Positions 17,115 to 24,980 of a DNA stretch of 64,000 nucleotides are shown one piece after another. A model generated the notes under the pieces. The model saw only the letters and a program-made list of their open reading frames with translations, had not been told where the DNA came from and ran no database searches. The position numbers and the translations under genes were made by a program. This DNA comes from Catenuloplanes atrovinosus (GTDB taxonomy: Bacteria; Actinomycetota; Actinomycetes; Mycobacteriales; Micromonosporaceae). Location of the stretch: the NCBI RefSeq assembly GCF_031458235.1, contig NZ_JAVDYB010000001.1, forward strand, positions 5,876,001 through 5,940,000. Reading direction: 5' to 3'. How positions within the stretch are numbered: position 1 is the stretch's first letter; the number at the start of each line of letters is the position of its first letter.

Positions 17115-18110
17115 ATGTCGCAGCGCCAGACCCTCCTCCCCACCGGCACGGAGGTAACCCTTTCCGACGGCGTCCGGGTGCACGCCGAGACCGGCGGAGA
17201 CCCGGACGCACCGCTGACCATCGTGCTGCTGCACGGCTGGACGCTGGACGTGCGCTGCTGGCACCGCACGCTCGGCGCGCTCGCCGGCCGGCTCACCACC
17301 CGGGCGCGGATCGTCGCCTACGACGCGCGCGGTCACGGCCGCTCCGACGCCACGCCGCTGGACCGCGCCACGCTCGGCCGGCTCGGCGACGACCTGCGCG
17401 AGGTGCTGGACGAACTGGCCCCCACCGGCCGGGTGATCCTCTGCGGCCACTCCATGGGCGGCATGACGATCATGGAGTACGCGCACCGGCACCCGGAGCA
17501 CTTCGCGTCCCGCATCGCCGGCCTGGTGCTGGTCTCCACGTCCGCCGAGGGCACCTCCCGCACCCACTACGGCCTCCCCGACCGGCTGGCCACGCTGTTC
17601 CGGCTGGCCGAGACGACCGGCGCGGGCGTGCTGGCCCGCTGCGGCACCTGGCGCCCGCACCGCGCGGTGCTGCCCGTACTCGGGCCGGCCATCCGCTGGC
17701 TGCTCTACGGCGACCGCTGCGAGGGCGCGGACCTGCGACTCACGCTCTCCAGCGTGGGCCGGTGCTCGCTGCGCGCGATCGGCGGCTTCCGCACCTCGAT
17801 CGGCATGCAGCAGCGCCTGGACACGCTCTCCACGCTGGGTGACGTACCCGCGGCGGTGCTGGCCGGCAGCGACGACCGCCTGACGCCGCCCGCGTGCGCG
17901 GAGGCGATCGCGGACGCGCTGCCCGGCACCGAGCTGACGCTCTGCCCCGGCGGCGGCCACATGCTGATGCTGGAGCGGCCGTCCGAGGTCGCGACCGCGC
18001 TCGCCGCCGTCACCAACCGCGCGGCCATGGCGACGCCGCTGCGCGCCCCCGGCCGCCACTCCCGCCGGCCGTCCCGGGACGTGTCCCCCGGCGCCACGCA
18101 GGCCGCGTGA
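17115..18110 (+). CDS. Alpha/beta hydrolase
   Basis: A 331-residue alpha/beta-hydrolase-fold enzyme. Oxyanion-hole motif LLHGWTLD (about residue 40), nucleophile elbow GHSMGG (Ser near 115), acid Asp in AGSDDRLTP and His in GGGHMLMLE are all in the expected order, so the triad looks intact. The ATG at 17115 follows GCGGAGGTG and is preferred to an upstream GTG/ATG run. The region after residue 300 is Arg/Pro-rich and probably disordered. No signal peptide is seen. Substrate is unknown (esterase, lactonase or haloperoxidase-like all possible). Confidence 0.85.
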   Translation: MSQRQTLLPTGTEVTLSDGVRVHAETGGDPDAPLTIVLLHGWTLDVRCWHRTLGALAGRLTTRARIVAYDARGHGRSDATPLDRATLGRLGDDLREVLDELAPTGRVILCGHSMGGMTIMEYAHRHPEHFASRIAGLVLVSTSAEGTSRTHYGLPDRLATLFRLAETTGAGVLARCGTWRPHRAVLPVLGPAIRWLLYGDRCEGADLRLTLSSVGRCSLRAIGGFRTSIGMQQRLDTLSTLGDVPAAVLAGSDDRLTPPACAEAIADALPGTELTLCPGGGHMLMLERPSEVATALAAVTNRAAMATPLRAPGRHSRRPSRDVSPGATQAA

Positions 18111-18116
18111 TCACCG

Positions 18117-18136
18117 CCGCTACCGGCCGGTAGCGG
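18117..18136. promoter_or_regulatory. 20-bp perfect palindrome
   Basis: CCGCTACCGG joined to its inverse CCGGTAGCGG, with no spacer, 6 bp after the hydrolase gene and 73 bp before the helicase gene. It may fold as a terminator (with AAAA after it) or serve as a dimeric operator for the helicase gene; sequence alone does not decide. Confidence 0.45.
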
Positions 18137-18209
18137 AAAACGTCGACACGCCCGGGCGCGGAGCGGTAGGTTCGATGGCCGCACCCAAAGCTCAGGAGCA
18201 CGACACCCG

Positions 18210-20333
18210 GTGACCGACGCCAATATCCTGCAACAAGAGATCGCCCTCGAGCAGCGCCACGTGGACGTCGTCTACGCCCGCCTCGCGCAGCTCCGCCAGG
18301 AGGCGGCGAAGGCCGAGAAGGCGGGCTACGGCCTCGCCCGGGTCGGCAACTTCGGCGCGCTCGTCGAGCGGGACGCGATGGTCTTCCACGCGGCCCGCCG
18401 GCGCCAGGCGCTGGACACCGAACACGAGGGCCTGGTCTTCGGCCGACTCGACCTCAAGACCGGCCAGGTCTACCACGTGGGCCGGCTCGGCATCCGCGGC
18501 GAGGCCTCGGAAACGCTGGTCATCGACTGGCGCGCCCCCGCCGCGGCCGCGTTCTACCAGGCCACGGCGAAGGACCCGCGCGGCGTCGTCCGGCGGCGCA
18601 TGATCCGGTCCACCGGCGAGCGGGTCACCGGCGTCGAGGACGACCTGCTCGACCCGGAGGCCGCGCCGGACGACATGCACGTGGTCGGCGACGGCGCGCT
18701 GCTGGCCAGTCTGGGCCGCGCCACCGGCACCGGCATGAAGGACATCGTCGCCACCATCCAGCAGGAGCAGGACGAGGCGATCCGCGCGCCCGCCTCCGGC
18801 GTGACGATCGTGTCCGGCGGTCCCGGCACCGGCAAGACCGCGGTGGCGCTGCACCGCGCGGCGTACCTGCTCTACTCGGACCGCAACCGGTTCGCCGGCG
18901 GCGGCATCCTGGTGGTCGGCCCGTCCGGCGTGTTCGTCAACTACATCGCCACCGTGCTGCCGTCGCTCGGCGAGGACTCCGCCACGCTGCACTCGCTCGG
19001 CTCGCTGGTGCCCGGCATCAACGCGGTGCGCGTCGACCCGGCCGCGGTCGCCGCCGTCAAGGGCTCGCTGCGCATGCGTACCGTGCTGGAGCGCGCCACC
19101 CGCGACGCGGTCCCGTACGGCCCCACCGAGCTGCGCCTGCTCTACCGCGGCACGCTGCTGCGGCTCTCCGCCGAGGACCTCGACCGCGCGCGCGAGCGGG
19201 CGCTGCCCCGGGGCGCGCGCCGCAACGAGTCCCGCCGGGCCGGCTTCGACAACATCTTCCAGGCGCTCTGGACGCAGGCGCAGCGCCTGCGCGTACCCAC
19301 GCTGCCCGCCCGGCCCGACTTCGAGGCCGAGCTGTCCGAGCGCGACGACTTCCGCGACTTCCTGCGCAACTGGTGGCCCCGGCTGCGGCCGATCCGCGTG
19401 CTGGAGTGGCTGGCCGACCCGGAGCGGCTGCGGCGCTACGCGCACGGCATCCTCTCCAACGCCGAGATCAAGCTGCTCCGCGACGCGTTCACCAGTCTCG
19501 CCTCGGACGGCCCGACCATCGCCGACGTGGCACTCCTCGACGAACTGGACGCGCTGCTCGGCCAGCCCCGCAAGCCGCAGCAGCGCAACCGCAACCCGTT
19601 CTACGCCGGCGGCGGCGTGCAGGAGGTCAGCACGTACGCGGACCGCCAGCAGGCCGCCCGCGCCGCCGCCACCGAGCGCCCCGAGGACTACCGCGACTAC
19701 GCCCACGTGGTGGTGGACGAGGCACAGGACGTCTCACCGATGCAGTGGCGCATGCTCGGCCGCCGCGCCTCGATCGCCTCCTGGACCATCGTCGGCGACC
19801 CGCTCCAGGCCGCCTGGACCGGCGACCCCGCCGAACTCGCCCGCGCCCGCGACCAGGCACTCGGCACCAAGAAGCGGCACGAGTTCACGCTCAGCACCAA
19901 CTACCGCAACTCCCGCGAGATCTTCGAGGTCGCCGCCGCCGTCATCCGCCGCGCCTTCCCCGGCGAGCCGCTCCCCACGGCCGTCCGCTCCACCGGCGTG
20001 TCCCCCATCGAGCGCACCGTCCACCCCGACGAACTCCCCGGCACCGTCCACGACTCCGTCACCGAACTCCTCAAGCAGGTCGAGGGCACGGTCGGCGTGA
20101 TCACCCCGGTCCCCCGCCGCGCCGAGATGGCCGCCTGGGTCGCCGACCTGGCCGACGACCGCGTCCAGGTCGTCACCAGCCTCCAGGCCAAGGGCATGGA
20201 ATACGACGGCGTCGTCCTCGTCGAACCCGAAGACATCCGCACCGACTCCGAATCCGGCGTCCGCACGCTCTACGTCGCCCTCTCCCGCGCCACCCAACAA
20301 CTGATCACAGTGGGCACGCGGTCGTACCACTAG
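18210..20333 (+). CDS. HelD/HelR-type RNAP-associated ATPase
   Basis: A 707-residue superfamily 1 (UvrD-like) ATPase of the HelD group. The N-terminus (residues 1-40) is a charged coiled coil like the arm that enters the RNA polymerase secondary channel. Walker A is GGPGTGKT at about 203-210; motif II is VVVDEAQDVSPMQW near 510, motif III/IV includes TNYRNSREIF, and motif VI is ALSRATQQ. HelD proteins dislodge stalled or drug-bound RNA polymerase from DNA; HelR of Streptomyces confers rifampicin tolerance. Whether this one acts on rifampicin is unproven. The GTG start follows an AGGAG. A palindrome lies 73 bp upstream. Confidence 0.85.
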   Translation: MTDANILQQEIALEQRHVDVVYARLAQLRQEAAKAEKAGYGLARVGNFGALVERDAMVFHAARRRQALDTEHEGLVFGRLDLKTGQVYHVGRLGIRGEASETLVIDWRAPAAAAFYQATAKDPRGVVRRRMIRSTGERVTGVEDDLLDPEAAPDDMHVVGDGALLASLGRATGTGMKDIVATIQQEQDEAIRAPASGVTIVSGGPGTGKTAVALHRAAYLLYSDRNRFAGGGILVVGPSGVFVNYIATVLPSLGEDSATLHSLGSLVPGINAVRVDPAAVAAVKGSLRMRTVLERATRDAVPYGPTELRLLYRGTLLRLSAEDLDRARERALPRGARRNESRRAGFDNIFQALWTQAQRLRVPTLPARPDFEAELSERDDFRDFLRNWWPRLRPIRVLEWLADPERLRRYAHGILSNAEIKLLRDAFTSLASDGPTIADVALLDELDALLGQPRKPQQRNRNPFYAGGGVQEVSTYADRQQAARAAATERPEDYRDYAHVVVDEAQDVSPMQWRMLGRRASIASWTIVGDPLQAAWTGDPAELARARDQALGTKKRHEFTLSTNYRNSREIFEVAAAVIRRAFPGEPLPTAVRSTGVSPIERTVHPDELPGTVHDSVTELLKQVEGTVGVITPVPRRAEMAAWVADLADDRVQVVTSLQAKGMEYDGVVLVEPEDIRTDSESGVRTLYVALSRATQQLITVGTRSYH

Positions 20334-20553
20334 CCTTCTTCTTTTCCCACTTCCGGCGTGGCCGGTGTCCGCATGCTCCCGCGGGCACCGGTCGTCGCTG
20401 GCGCTCCTCCCTGCCGGCCCCGTAACCACTCCCGCCAAACCCGAACCCCACCCACCCTGGACCGTCCCAGCCAGCCCGGATCAACCCGCCCGCTCCGCTC
20501 ACGCTCCGCCCCGCACGCGAGCCCGCGCGGTACACGGCCGAACAACACCACGC

Positions 20554-20701
20554 GGCTCCCGCCGTCGGCCGCCTCCCGTGGCACGGCCGGCTCCCGCCGT
20601 CGGCCGGCCCGCGTGGCACAGCGAGTTCCCGTCGTCGGCCCGCGTGGCACGGCGAGTTCCCGCCGTCGGCCGGCCCGCGTGGCACGGCGGGTTCCCGTGG
20701 G
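20554..20701. repeat. Tandem array of ~35-bp units
   Basis: About four head-to-tail units each contain TTCCCGCCGTCGGCC or a variant followed by GCGTGGCAC; unit lengths are about 35, 36, 31 and 35 bp. Variation among units shows an old or drifting array rather than a fresh duplication. Confidence 0.65.
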
Positions 20702-20811
20702 TAGTCGCGCCCGCCGTGGCGCTGCGGACCTAAGTGCAGCCCGGCCCGCGCACGGGCGCTCCGCGCCCGATATTTCACCATATCGACGGAAAGCATGATC
20801 GCCGGTAACGA

Positions 20812-20868
20812 CTTTGTGAGGCTCAGGCACGTTATTCGGCCTGAATAACGTGCCTGAGCCTCACAAAG
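20812..20868. repeat. 26-bp-arm perfect inverted repeat
   Basis: The arm starting CTTTGTGAGGCTCAGGCAC (20812-20837) is perfectly repeated in inverse at 20843-20868, with a 5-nt GGCCT centre. It could form a long hairpin or cruciform and act as a bidirectional terminator between HelD and MerR, or be a mobile palindromic repeat. No identical copy was seen elsewhere in the window. Confidence 0.75.
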
Positions 20869-20989
20869 CGAGGCACTCACGGAATCCGCCCCGATAACCA
20901 CGTCCCCAACCGCAACTACCCCCTGCCGTACCGATTGCACCGCCAGCACGCACCGCGACACCGCGAGCACCGCTCGTCCTGCATCCGTG

Positions 20990-21045
20990 GATCTAGGCCG
21001 AATTCGCGCGATTGGAGATCAAGGCACCGGATTCTGCCCTAGATC
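20990..21045. repeat. 56-bp dispersed palindromic element, copy 1
   Basis: Begins GATCTAGGCCGAATTCG and ends GATTCTGCCCTAGATC, with conserved GGAGATCAAGGCACCGG in the middle. Its ends are inverted repeats. Exactly the same length as the copies at 21248-21303 and 45278-45333. Confidence 0.75.
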
Positions 21046-21199
21046 GACGCCGACAGGGCGACGCGGCGCTGCTAGCGACGCGGACGGGGCGACACGGCGC
21101 TGCTAGCGACGCCGACAGGGCGACGCGGCGCTGCTAGCGACGCGGACGGGGCGACGCGGCCCCGCCAGCGACGTGGCCGGGGCGGCGCGGCGCTAGCAG
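21046..21199. repeat. 31-bp tandem array with alternating variants
   Basis: Four 31-bp units (21046-21076, 21077-21107, 21108-21138, 21139-21169) and a degenerate fifth follow directly on copy 1 of the 56-bp element. Units 1 and 3 share GACGCCGACAGGG, units 2 and 4 share GACGCGGACGGGG; most end in GCTGCTAGC. The A-B-A-B pattern points to duplication of a 62-bp dimer. Confidence 0.75.
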
Positions 21200-21247
21200 T
21201 GCGCAAGGGCGGGTGGTAGCGCCGCACCGCTCTGGCCCGCACTCGTC

Positions 21248-21303
21248 GATCAAGGGCGGATTCCCGTGATCAGAGATCAAAGCACCGGAATCCGCCCTAG
21301 ATC
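21248..21303. repeat. 56-bp dispersed palindromic element, copy 2
   Basis: Begins GATCAAGGGCGGATTCC and ends GGAATCCGCCCTAGATC, a nearly perfect 17-bp inverted repeat around a middle containing AGAGATCAAAGCACC. The best-paired of the three copies. Confidence 0.75.
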
Positions 21304-21384
21304 GACGCGGACGGGCGCGGCGCGGCGGCGACCACGCGGCGCGGCGCCAGAGCGGCGCGGGTCGGCACGGCGCCAGGGGCCGGT

Positions 21385-21432
21385 GGGGCGAGGGCGGCAC
21401 GGGGCGAGGGCGGCACGGGGCGAGGGCGGCAC
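21385..21432. repeat. 16-bp tandem repeat
   Basis: Three perfect head-to-tail copies of GGGGCGAGGGCGGCAC, then a shortened fourth. Just upstream of the MerR stop codon. Confidence 0.7.
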
Positions 21433-21466
21433 GGGGCGGCACGGCGCCAGGGGCGATGGGTGCGGG

Positions 21467-21793
21467 TTAGTCGGGTGGGTTGCGTGGGGGTGGGATGGGA
21501 GGGCTGAGTTCGGCGAGTTGGCGGCGGGCCTCGGCGAGGTCGTCCTCGAGGCGGACGATGCGGCAGGCGGCGGTGAGGGGGATGCCCTCGTCGAGGAGTT
21601 CGCGGGCGCGGGCGGCCAGGTCGAGTTGGTGGCGGGAGTAGCGGCGGTGGCCGCCGGTGGAGCGCTGGGGGGTGATCAGGCCGGCGTCGCCGAGTGCACG
21701 GAGGAAGGCGGGGGTGGTGCCGACCAGGTCGGCTGCGGTGCCGATGGTGTAGGCGGGGTAGTGCTCGTCGTGGACGTGGCCGGGGCGGGTCAC
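21467..21793 (-). CDS. MerR-family transcriptional regulator
   Basis: A 108-residue regulator with a single N-terminal MerR winged HTH (residues 15-85): YTIGTAADLVGTTPAFLRALGDAGLITPQRSTGGHRRYS is the signature, followed by a short coiled-coil tail (EDDLAEARRQLAEL). There is no ligand-binding domain, so it resembles HspR/GlnR-like or other minimal MerR proteins rather than metal or drug sensors. The GTG start follows AAAGG. It lies only 24 bp after a minus-strand intrinsic terminator that overlaps a tiny ORF, suggesting attenuation control. Targets are unknown; the FtsX-type permease upstream on the same strand is a candidate. Confidence 0.85.
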   Translation of the reverse strand: MTRPGHVHDEHYPAYTIGTAADLVGTTPAFLRALGDAGLITPQRSTGGHRRYSRHQLDLAARARELLDEGIPLTAACRIVRLEDDLAEARRQLAELSPPIPPPRNPPD

Positions 21794-21817
21794 TCGGTGC
21801 CTTTCGCGCGTCGAAAA

Positions 21818-21846
21818 GGCCCCGGGGCGCTAGGCGCCCCGGGGCC
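21818..21846 (-). terminator. Intrinsic terminator upstream of MerR gene
   Basis: On the minus strand GGCCCCGGGGCGC, a CTA loop and GCGCCCCGGGGCC form a perfect 13-bp stem followed by TTTTCGA. It ends 24 bp before the MerR start codon, so a transcript from upstream would stop here unless the hairpin is prevented. Confidence 0.75.
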
Positions 21847-21934
21847 CGGGCAGACAGTTTCCACACTCGGGACCGTCGTCGACGATGACGAACGGTGCCG
21901 CGCGAAACGATCCGATCTGCCGGGTGATCTTCAT
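21830..21934 (-). CDS. Candidate 34-aa leader peptide
   Basis: ATG at 21934 opens a 34-codon frame starting MKITRQIGSFRAAPF and ending ECGNCLPGPRGA, with a CxxC pair. Its TAG stop lies in the loop of the terminator hairpin at 21818-21846, so a ribosome finishing translation would cover the hairpin's first arm. The ribosome site is weak (CGGAA). It could be a regulatory uORF for the MerR gene, or less likely a small secreted or modified peptide; no maturation enzymes are visible nearby. No family recognised. Confidence 0.4.
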   Translation of the reverse strand: MKITRQIGSFRAAPFVIVDDGPECGNCLPGPRGA

Positions 21935-22216
21935 TGCGGTGCATTCCGGTTGCGGAACGGGCCGCGACCCGGCGATGGAGAAACTACCCGAATCTCGTGA
22001 GCCGACCGAGGTCGGCAAAGGCAGCGCTCGTGGCGACCACCCCTTTGTCGGTTGGGGACGGGATTGCTTCGAATACCTGGGATATGTCGTAGCCCTCCTT
22101 ACCAACTCGGCCTCCGGAGCCGGAACGCGTGAACGCCCTCGCCTGTCGGCGACACGGGGAGCGCATCCGGCGCCTCTTGCCCGCTCGTCATGCTCTCGGT
22201 CATCACCAGCGAGCTT

Positions 22217-22233
22217 TCTAGACAAAGACTAGA
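22217..22233. promoter_or_regulatory. 17-bp near-palindrome
   Basis: TCTAGAC-AAA-GACTAGA, with one mismatched pair, in an AT-richer patch between the permease and the putative MerR leader transcript. An operator role is possible; the binding protein is not identified. Confidence 0.35.
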
Positions 22234-22262
22234 TCCGCCGCAGGCAAATATCTAGCCCCGGT

Positions 22263-22290
22263 ACGGTAGATTTTTTGTTCCACTGATCAA
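22263..22290 (-). promoter_or_regulatory. Putative minus-strand promoter
   Basis: TTGATC (22290-22285) and TACCGT (22268-22263), spaced 16 bp, read toward the leader ORF and MerR gene. The distance to the MerR start is about 470 bp, implying a long leader. The stretch 21935-22262 shows no convincing gene. Confidence 0.4.
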
Positions 22291-22317
22291 CGGTTTATTG
22301 ACCGGACGATTGAAGGA

Positions 22318-24843
22318 TCAAGCGTCGGAGAGCGCAGACACCACGGACGCGCGCGCCGCCCGCCGGGCCGGGAGCACGGCCGCGACCAGCGCGGACAGCG
22401 TCGCGACCAGCGCGAACAGGGCTAGCTGGCCGACCGGCAGGACCGGTGCTCCACTCCCGTACGCGCTGATCAGCCCGAGCGACGCGGCCCAGCCGGTGGC
22501 GGCGCCGAAGACCACGCCGGTCAGCGCGCCGACCAGCGCCATCAGTGCGGCCTCGCTCAGCAGCGTGGCGCGCAGCTGCGCGCGGGTCAGGCCGAGCGCG
22601 CGCAGCGTCGCGGACTCGCGGGTGCGCTCGAAGACGGACAGCGACAGCGTGTTGCCGATCCCGAACAGCGCGATCAGCACGGACATGCCGAGCAGCGCGG
22701 CGAAGATGGCCAGCAGCTCGTCCAGTGACGCGGAGAGCGACTCGGCCTGGTCCGCCGCGCTCTCCACCTGCACGAGGGGATATCCGGCCAGCGCCGCGTC
22801 CACCACCCGGCGCGCCGCGTCGGTGGTCGTGCCGGCGGCCACGTCGATCAGCACCCGGTTCGGCTGCCCCGCCCCGTACGCGGCGGTGAACCCGTCCCAG
22901 GAGAGCATGACCGAGGCGTCCAGCGGCGCGTCGTCGTACAGCGCGATGATCCTGACCGTGCCGCCGCCCGGGAGCGTGAGCCGATCGCCCAGCCCGGCCC
23001 CGCGCGCGGTGGCGTAGTCGCGCTGCACGGCCGCGGTGCCGACCGTCAGCGCGCCCAGGTCGCCCTCCTTGACCTCGGGCCGCACCTCGCCCGAGGTGGC
23101 CCACACCGCGCCGTCGCCGTGGAAGTCCGGGTCGGTCTCCCGGGACGCCAGCCGGGCCGGCGCCACCGTGGCCAGCTCCGGCCGCGCGGCGAGCGCGTCG
23201 ATCGCGGCCCGCGGTACGCCGTCCGCCGCGGTGACCGGCCCGTCCACGTTCACCCGCTTGGGCGTCAGCACGAAGTCGACCGGGAAGTTCTCGGTGAGTT
23301 CCCGCCCGGCCTGGTCGCGCGCGGTGGCCAGCAGCACGCTGAACAGCGACATCAGCGTCACACCGATCATCAGCGCGCTCGTGGTGGCCGCCACGCGGCG
23401 CGGGTTCCGGTACGCGTTCAGCGTGGCCAGCCGCACCGGCACGCCGAACACCCGGGCCGGTAGCGCGCCCAGCGCCCGGATCACCCGCCCGATCACCAGT
23501 GGTGCGCCGGCCACCATGCCCAGGAAGATCAGCATCGCGCCGCCCAGCACCAGCGGCAGCCCGGCGAAGTCCAGCCCCAGCCCGGCCAGCGCGATCAGCA
23601 GCCCGAGCCCGGCGGGCACCGCGCAGGCCACCGCGCGGGCGCGCCGCCCGGTCTCCCGGTGCTCGCGCGTGCCCGCGTCGCGCAGCGCGGTCAGCGGCGG
23701 CACCCGGCTCGCCGCGACCGCCGGCACCAGCGCGCCGAGCAGCGTCAGCGCGGTGCCGAAGCCGACCGCGACCAGTACGGTCGGCCAGCGCAGCACCAGC
23801 GGGTGGTCCGGGATCGAGGTGGCGACCAGTTCGCGGGAGAGGAGCAGGCCCCAGCCGACCACCAGGCTGGCCAGCACGCCGCCGAGCGAGGCGAGCACGC
23901 CGAGCACGGACGCCTCGATCAGCACCGTGCCGAGCACCTGCGGGCGGGACGCGCCGACGCAGCGCAGCAGCGCGAGTTCCCGGGCGCGCTGCGCGGCCAG
24001 CACCGCGAACGTGTTGTAGATGACGAACCCGGAGACGGTCAGCGCGACCAGGCCGAACCCGATCAGTACGGAGAGGAAGCCGTCCACGTACTTGGCGGCC
24101 TCGGTGGCCAGCTCCGCGGCGAGTTCGTCGCCGGTCATGGTCCAGCCGCCCGGCACCGCCGCGCGGACCCGCGCGCGCAGTTCCTCCTGGCTGACGCCGG
24201 GCGCCGCGGTGGCCACCACCTGGGTGTACCGGTTCGTGTTGGTGATCCGGAGCAGGTCGGCGTCGGTGAGCGCGCCGACGGACGCGCCGCCGAAGAGCTT
24301 GTTGACGCCCAGGTCGAGCACGCCGACCAGGGTGAAGTCGACCGGCGCGCCGTCGGGGCCGACCAGCCGCACCACGCCGCCGAGCGTGAAGCCCTGCTGC
24401 TCGGCGGTCTGCCGCTCCACCGCGATCTCGCCGGTCCGCTCCGGTACGCGCCCCTCCGCCACGTCGAAGCGCGACAGGCCCGGGGAGGTGGGGACGGAGA
24501 TGCCGTAGCCGACGTGCCCGCTGGTGATCAGCAGTTTGCCGTCCGCGCCGAGCATGCCCAGGTTCGCGATGACCCTGCCGTCCGCGGCGGCGACGCCGTC
24601 GACCGCGCGCACCCGGTCCAGCGTGTCGCGGTCGAGCAGGCTCCAGCCGGACTGGACCACCACGTCCACGTTCCGGGACGATTTCGCCAGGTCGTCGTAG
24701 AACGCGGCGCGCGCGGTGTCGCCGTAGACCAGCGAGCCGGCGAGGAAGCTCACGCCGACCACGATCGCGGCCGCGGTCATCAGCAGCCGGACCCAGTGCA
24801 TCCTCAGGCCGGCGAGCGCGGTGCGGAGCAGCGGGAATCGCAT
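22318..24843 (-). CDS. FtsX-like ABC transporter permease
   Basis: An 841-residue permease of the MacB/FtsX type with a duplicated layout: a first helix near residue 20-40, a large extracellular domain (MacB_PCD-like), three helices (about 265-385), a second extracellular domain, and three more helices to the C-terminus ending in LPARRAARASVVSALSDA. Such permeases usually pair with an ATPase to export lipids, peptides or lipoproteins, or to signal to cell-wall hydrolases. No ATPase gene is adjacent in this window on the minus strand, which is unusual. ATG 24843 is chosen because MRFPLLRTALAGLRMHWVR is the normal family start; a GTG seven codons earlier is possible. Confidence 0.85.
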   Translation of the reverse strand: MRFPLLRTALAGLRMHWVRLLMTAAAIVVGVSFLAGSLVYGDTARAAFYDDLAKSSRNVDVVVQSGWSLLDRDTLDRVRAVDGVAAADGRVIANLGMLGADGKLLITSGHVGYGISVPTSPGLSRFDVAEGRVPERTGEIAVERQTAEQQGFTLGGVVRLVGPDGAPVDFTLVGVLDLGVNKLFGGASVGALTDADLLRITNTNRYTQVVATAAPGVSQEELRARVRAAVPGGWTMTGDELAAELATEAAKYVDGFLSVLIGFGLVALTVSGFVIYNTFAVLAAQRARELALLRCVGASRPQVLGTVLIEASVLGVLASLGGVLASLVVGWGLLLSRELVATSIPDHPLVLRWPTVLVAVGFGTALTLLGALVPAVAASRVPPLTALRDAGTREHRETGRRARAVACAVPAGLGLLIALAGLGLDFAGLPLVLGGAMLIFLGMVAGAPLVIGRVIRALGALPARVFGVPVRLATLNAYRNPRRVAATTSALMIGVTLMSLFSVLLATARDQAGRELTENFPVDFVLTPKRVNVDGPVTAADGVPRAAIDALAARPELATVAPARLASRETDPDFHGDGAVWATSGEVRPEVKEGDLGALTVGTAAVQRDYATARGAGLGDRLTLPGGGTVRIIALYDDAPLDASVMLSWDGFTAAYGAGQPNRVLIDVAAGTTTDAARRVVDAALAGYPLVQVESAADQAESLSASLDELLAIFAALLGMSVLIALFGIGNTLSLSVFERTRESATLRALGLTRAQLRATLLSEAALMALVGALTGVVFGAATGWAASLGLISAYGSGAPVLPVGQLALFALVATLSALVAAVLPARRAARASVVSALSDA

Positions 24844-24980
24844 CTGATGATCAACAGGCGGCACGGCGCCAAGTGTGGCCTCTCAACGTTGAACCGCCAA
24901 ATAGCCGATCAGCTGCGGGAACCGGGCGGGCGGGGCATGATTCGGTACGGATCAGAGACGTCCATGGATGGAGTTGAAAC

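Larger units (their letters stand above)
20334..21466. other. Repeat-rich gene-free region
   Basis: These 1.13 kb carry no credible gene on either strand. They contain four tandem or inverted repeat systems listed separately: a ~35-bp array, a 26-bp-arm palindrome, two copies of a 56-bp dispersed element and a 31-bp alternating array, and a 16-bp array near the end. It separates the HelD gene from the convergent MerR gene, so readthrough protection is one likely role. Confidence 0.6.

Noticed and set aside
18137-18209. Rifampicin-associated element upstream of HelD
   Set aside because: I saw no match to the element known from Streptomyces; only a different palindrome is present.
21046-21199. 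CRISPR array
   Set aside because: The 31-bp units are directly adjacent with no spacers and no cas genes are nearby; it is a plain tandem array.
21984-22166. Second small minus-strand ORF in the MerR leader
   Set aside because: The AAGGAGG ribosome-like site has no usable start codon at the right distance, so it was not listed as a gene.
21885-22232. Possible plus-strand gene over the MerR leader region
   Set aside because: No ribosome site and no recognisable domain; the terminator and promoter signals favour minus-strand transcription.
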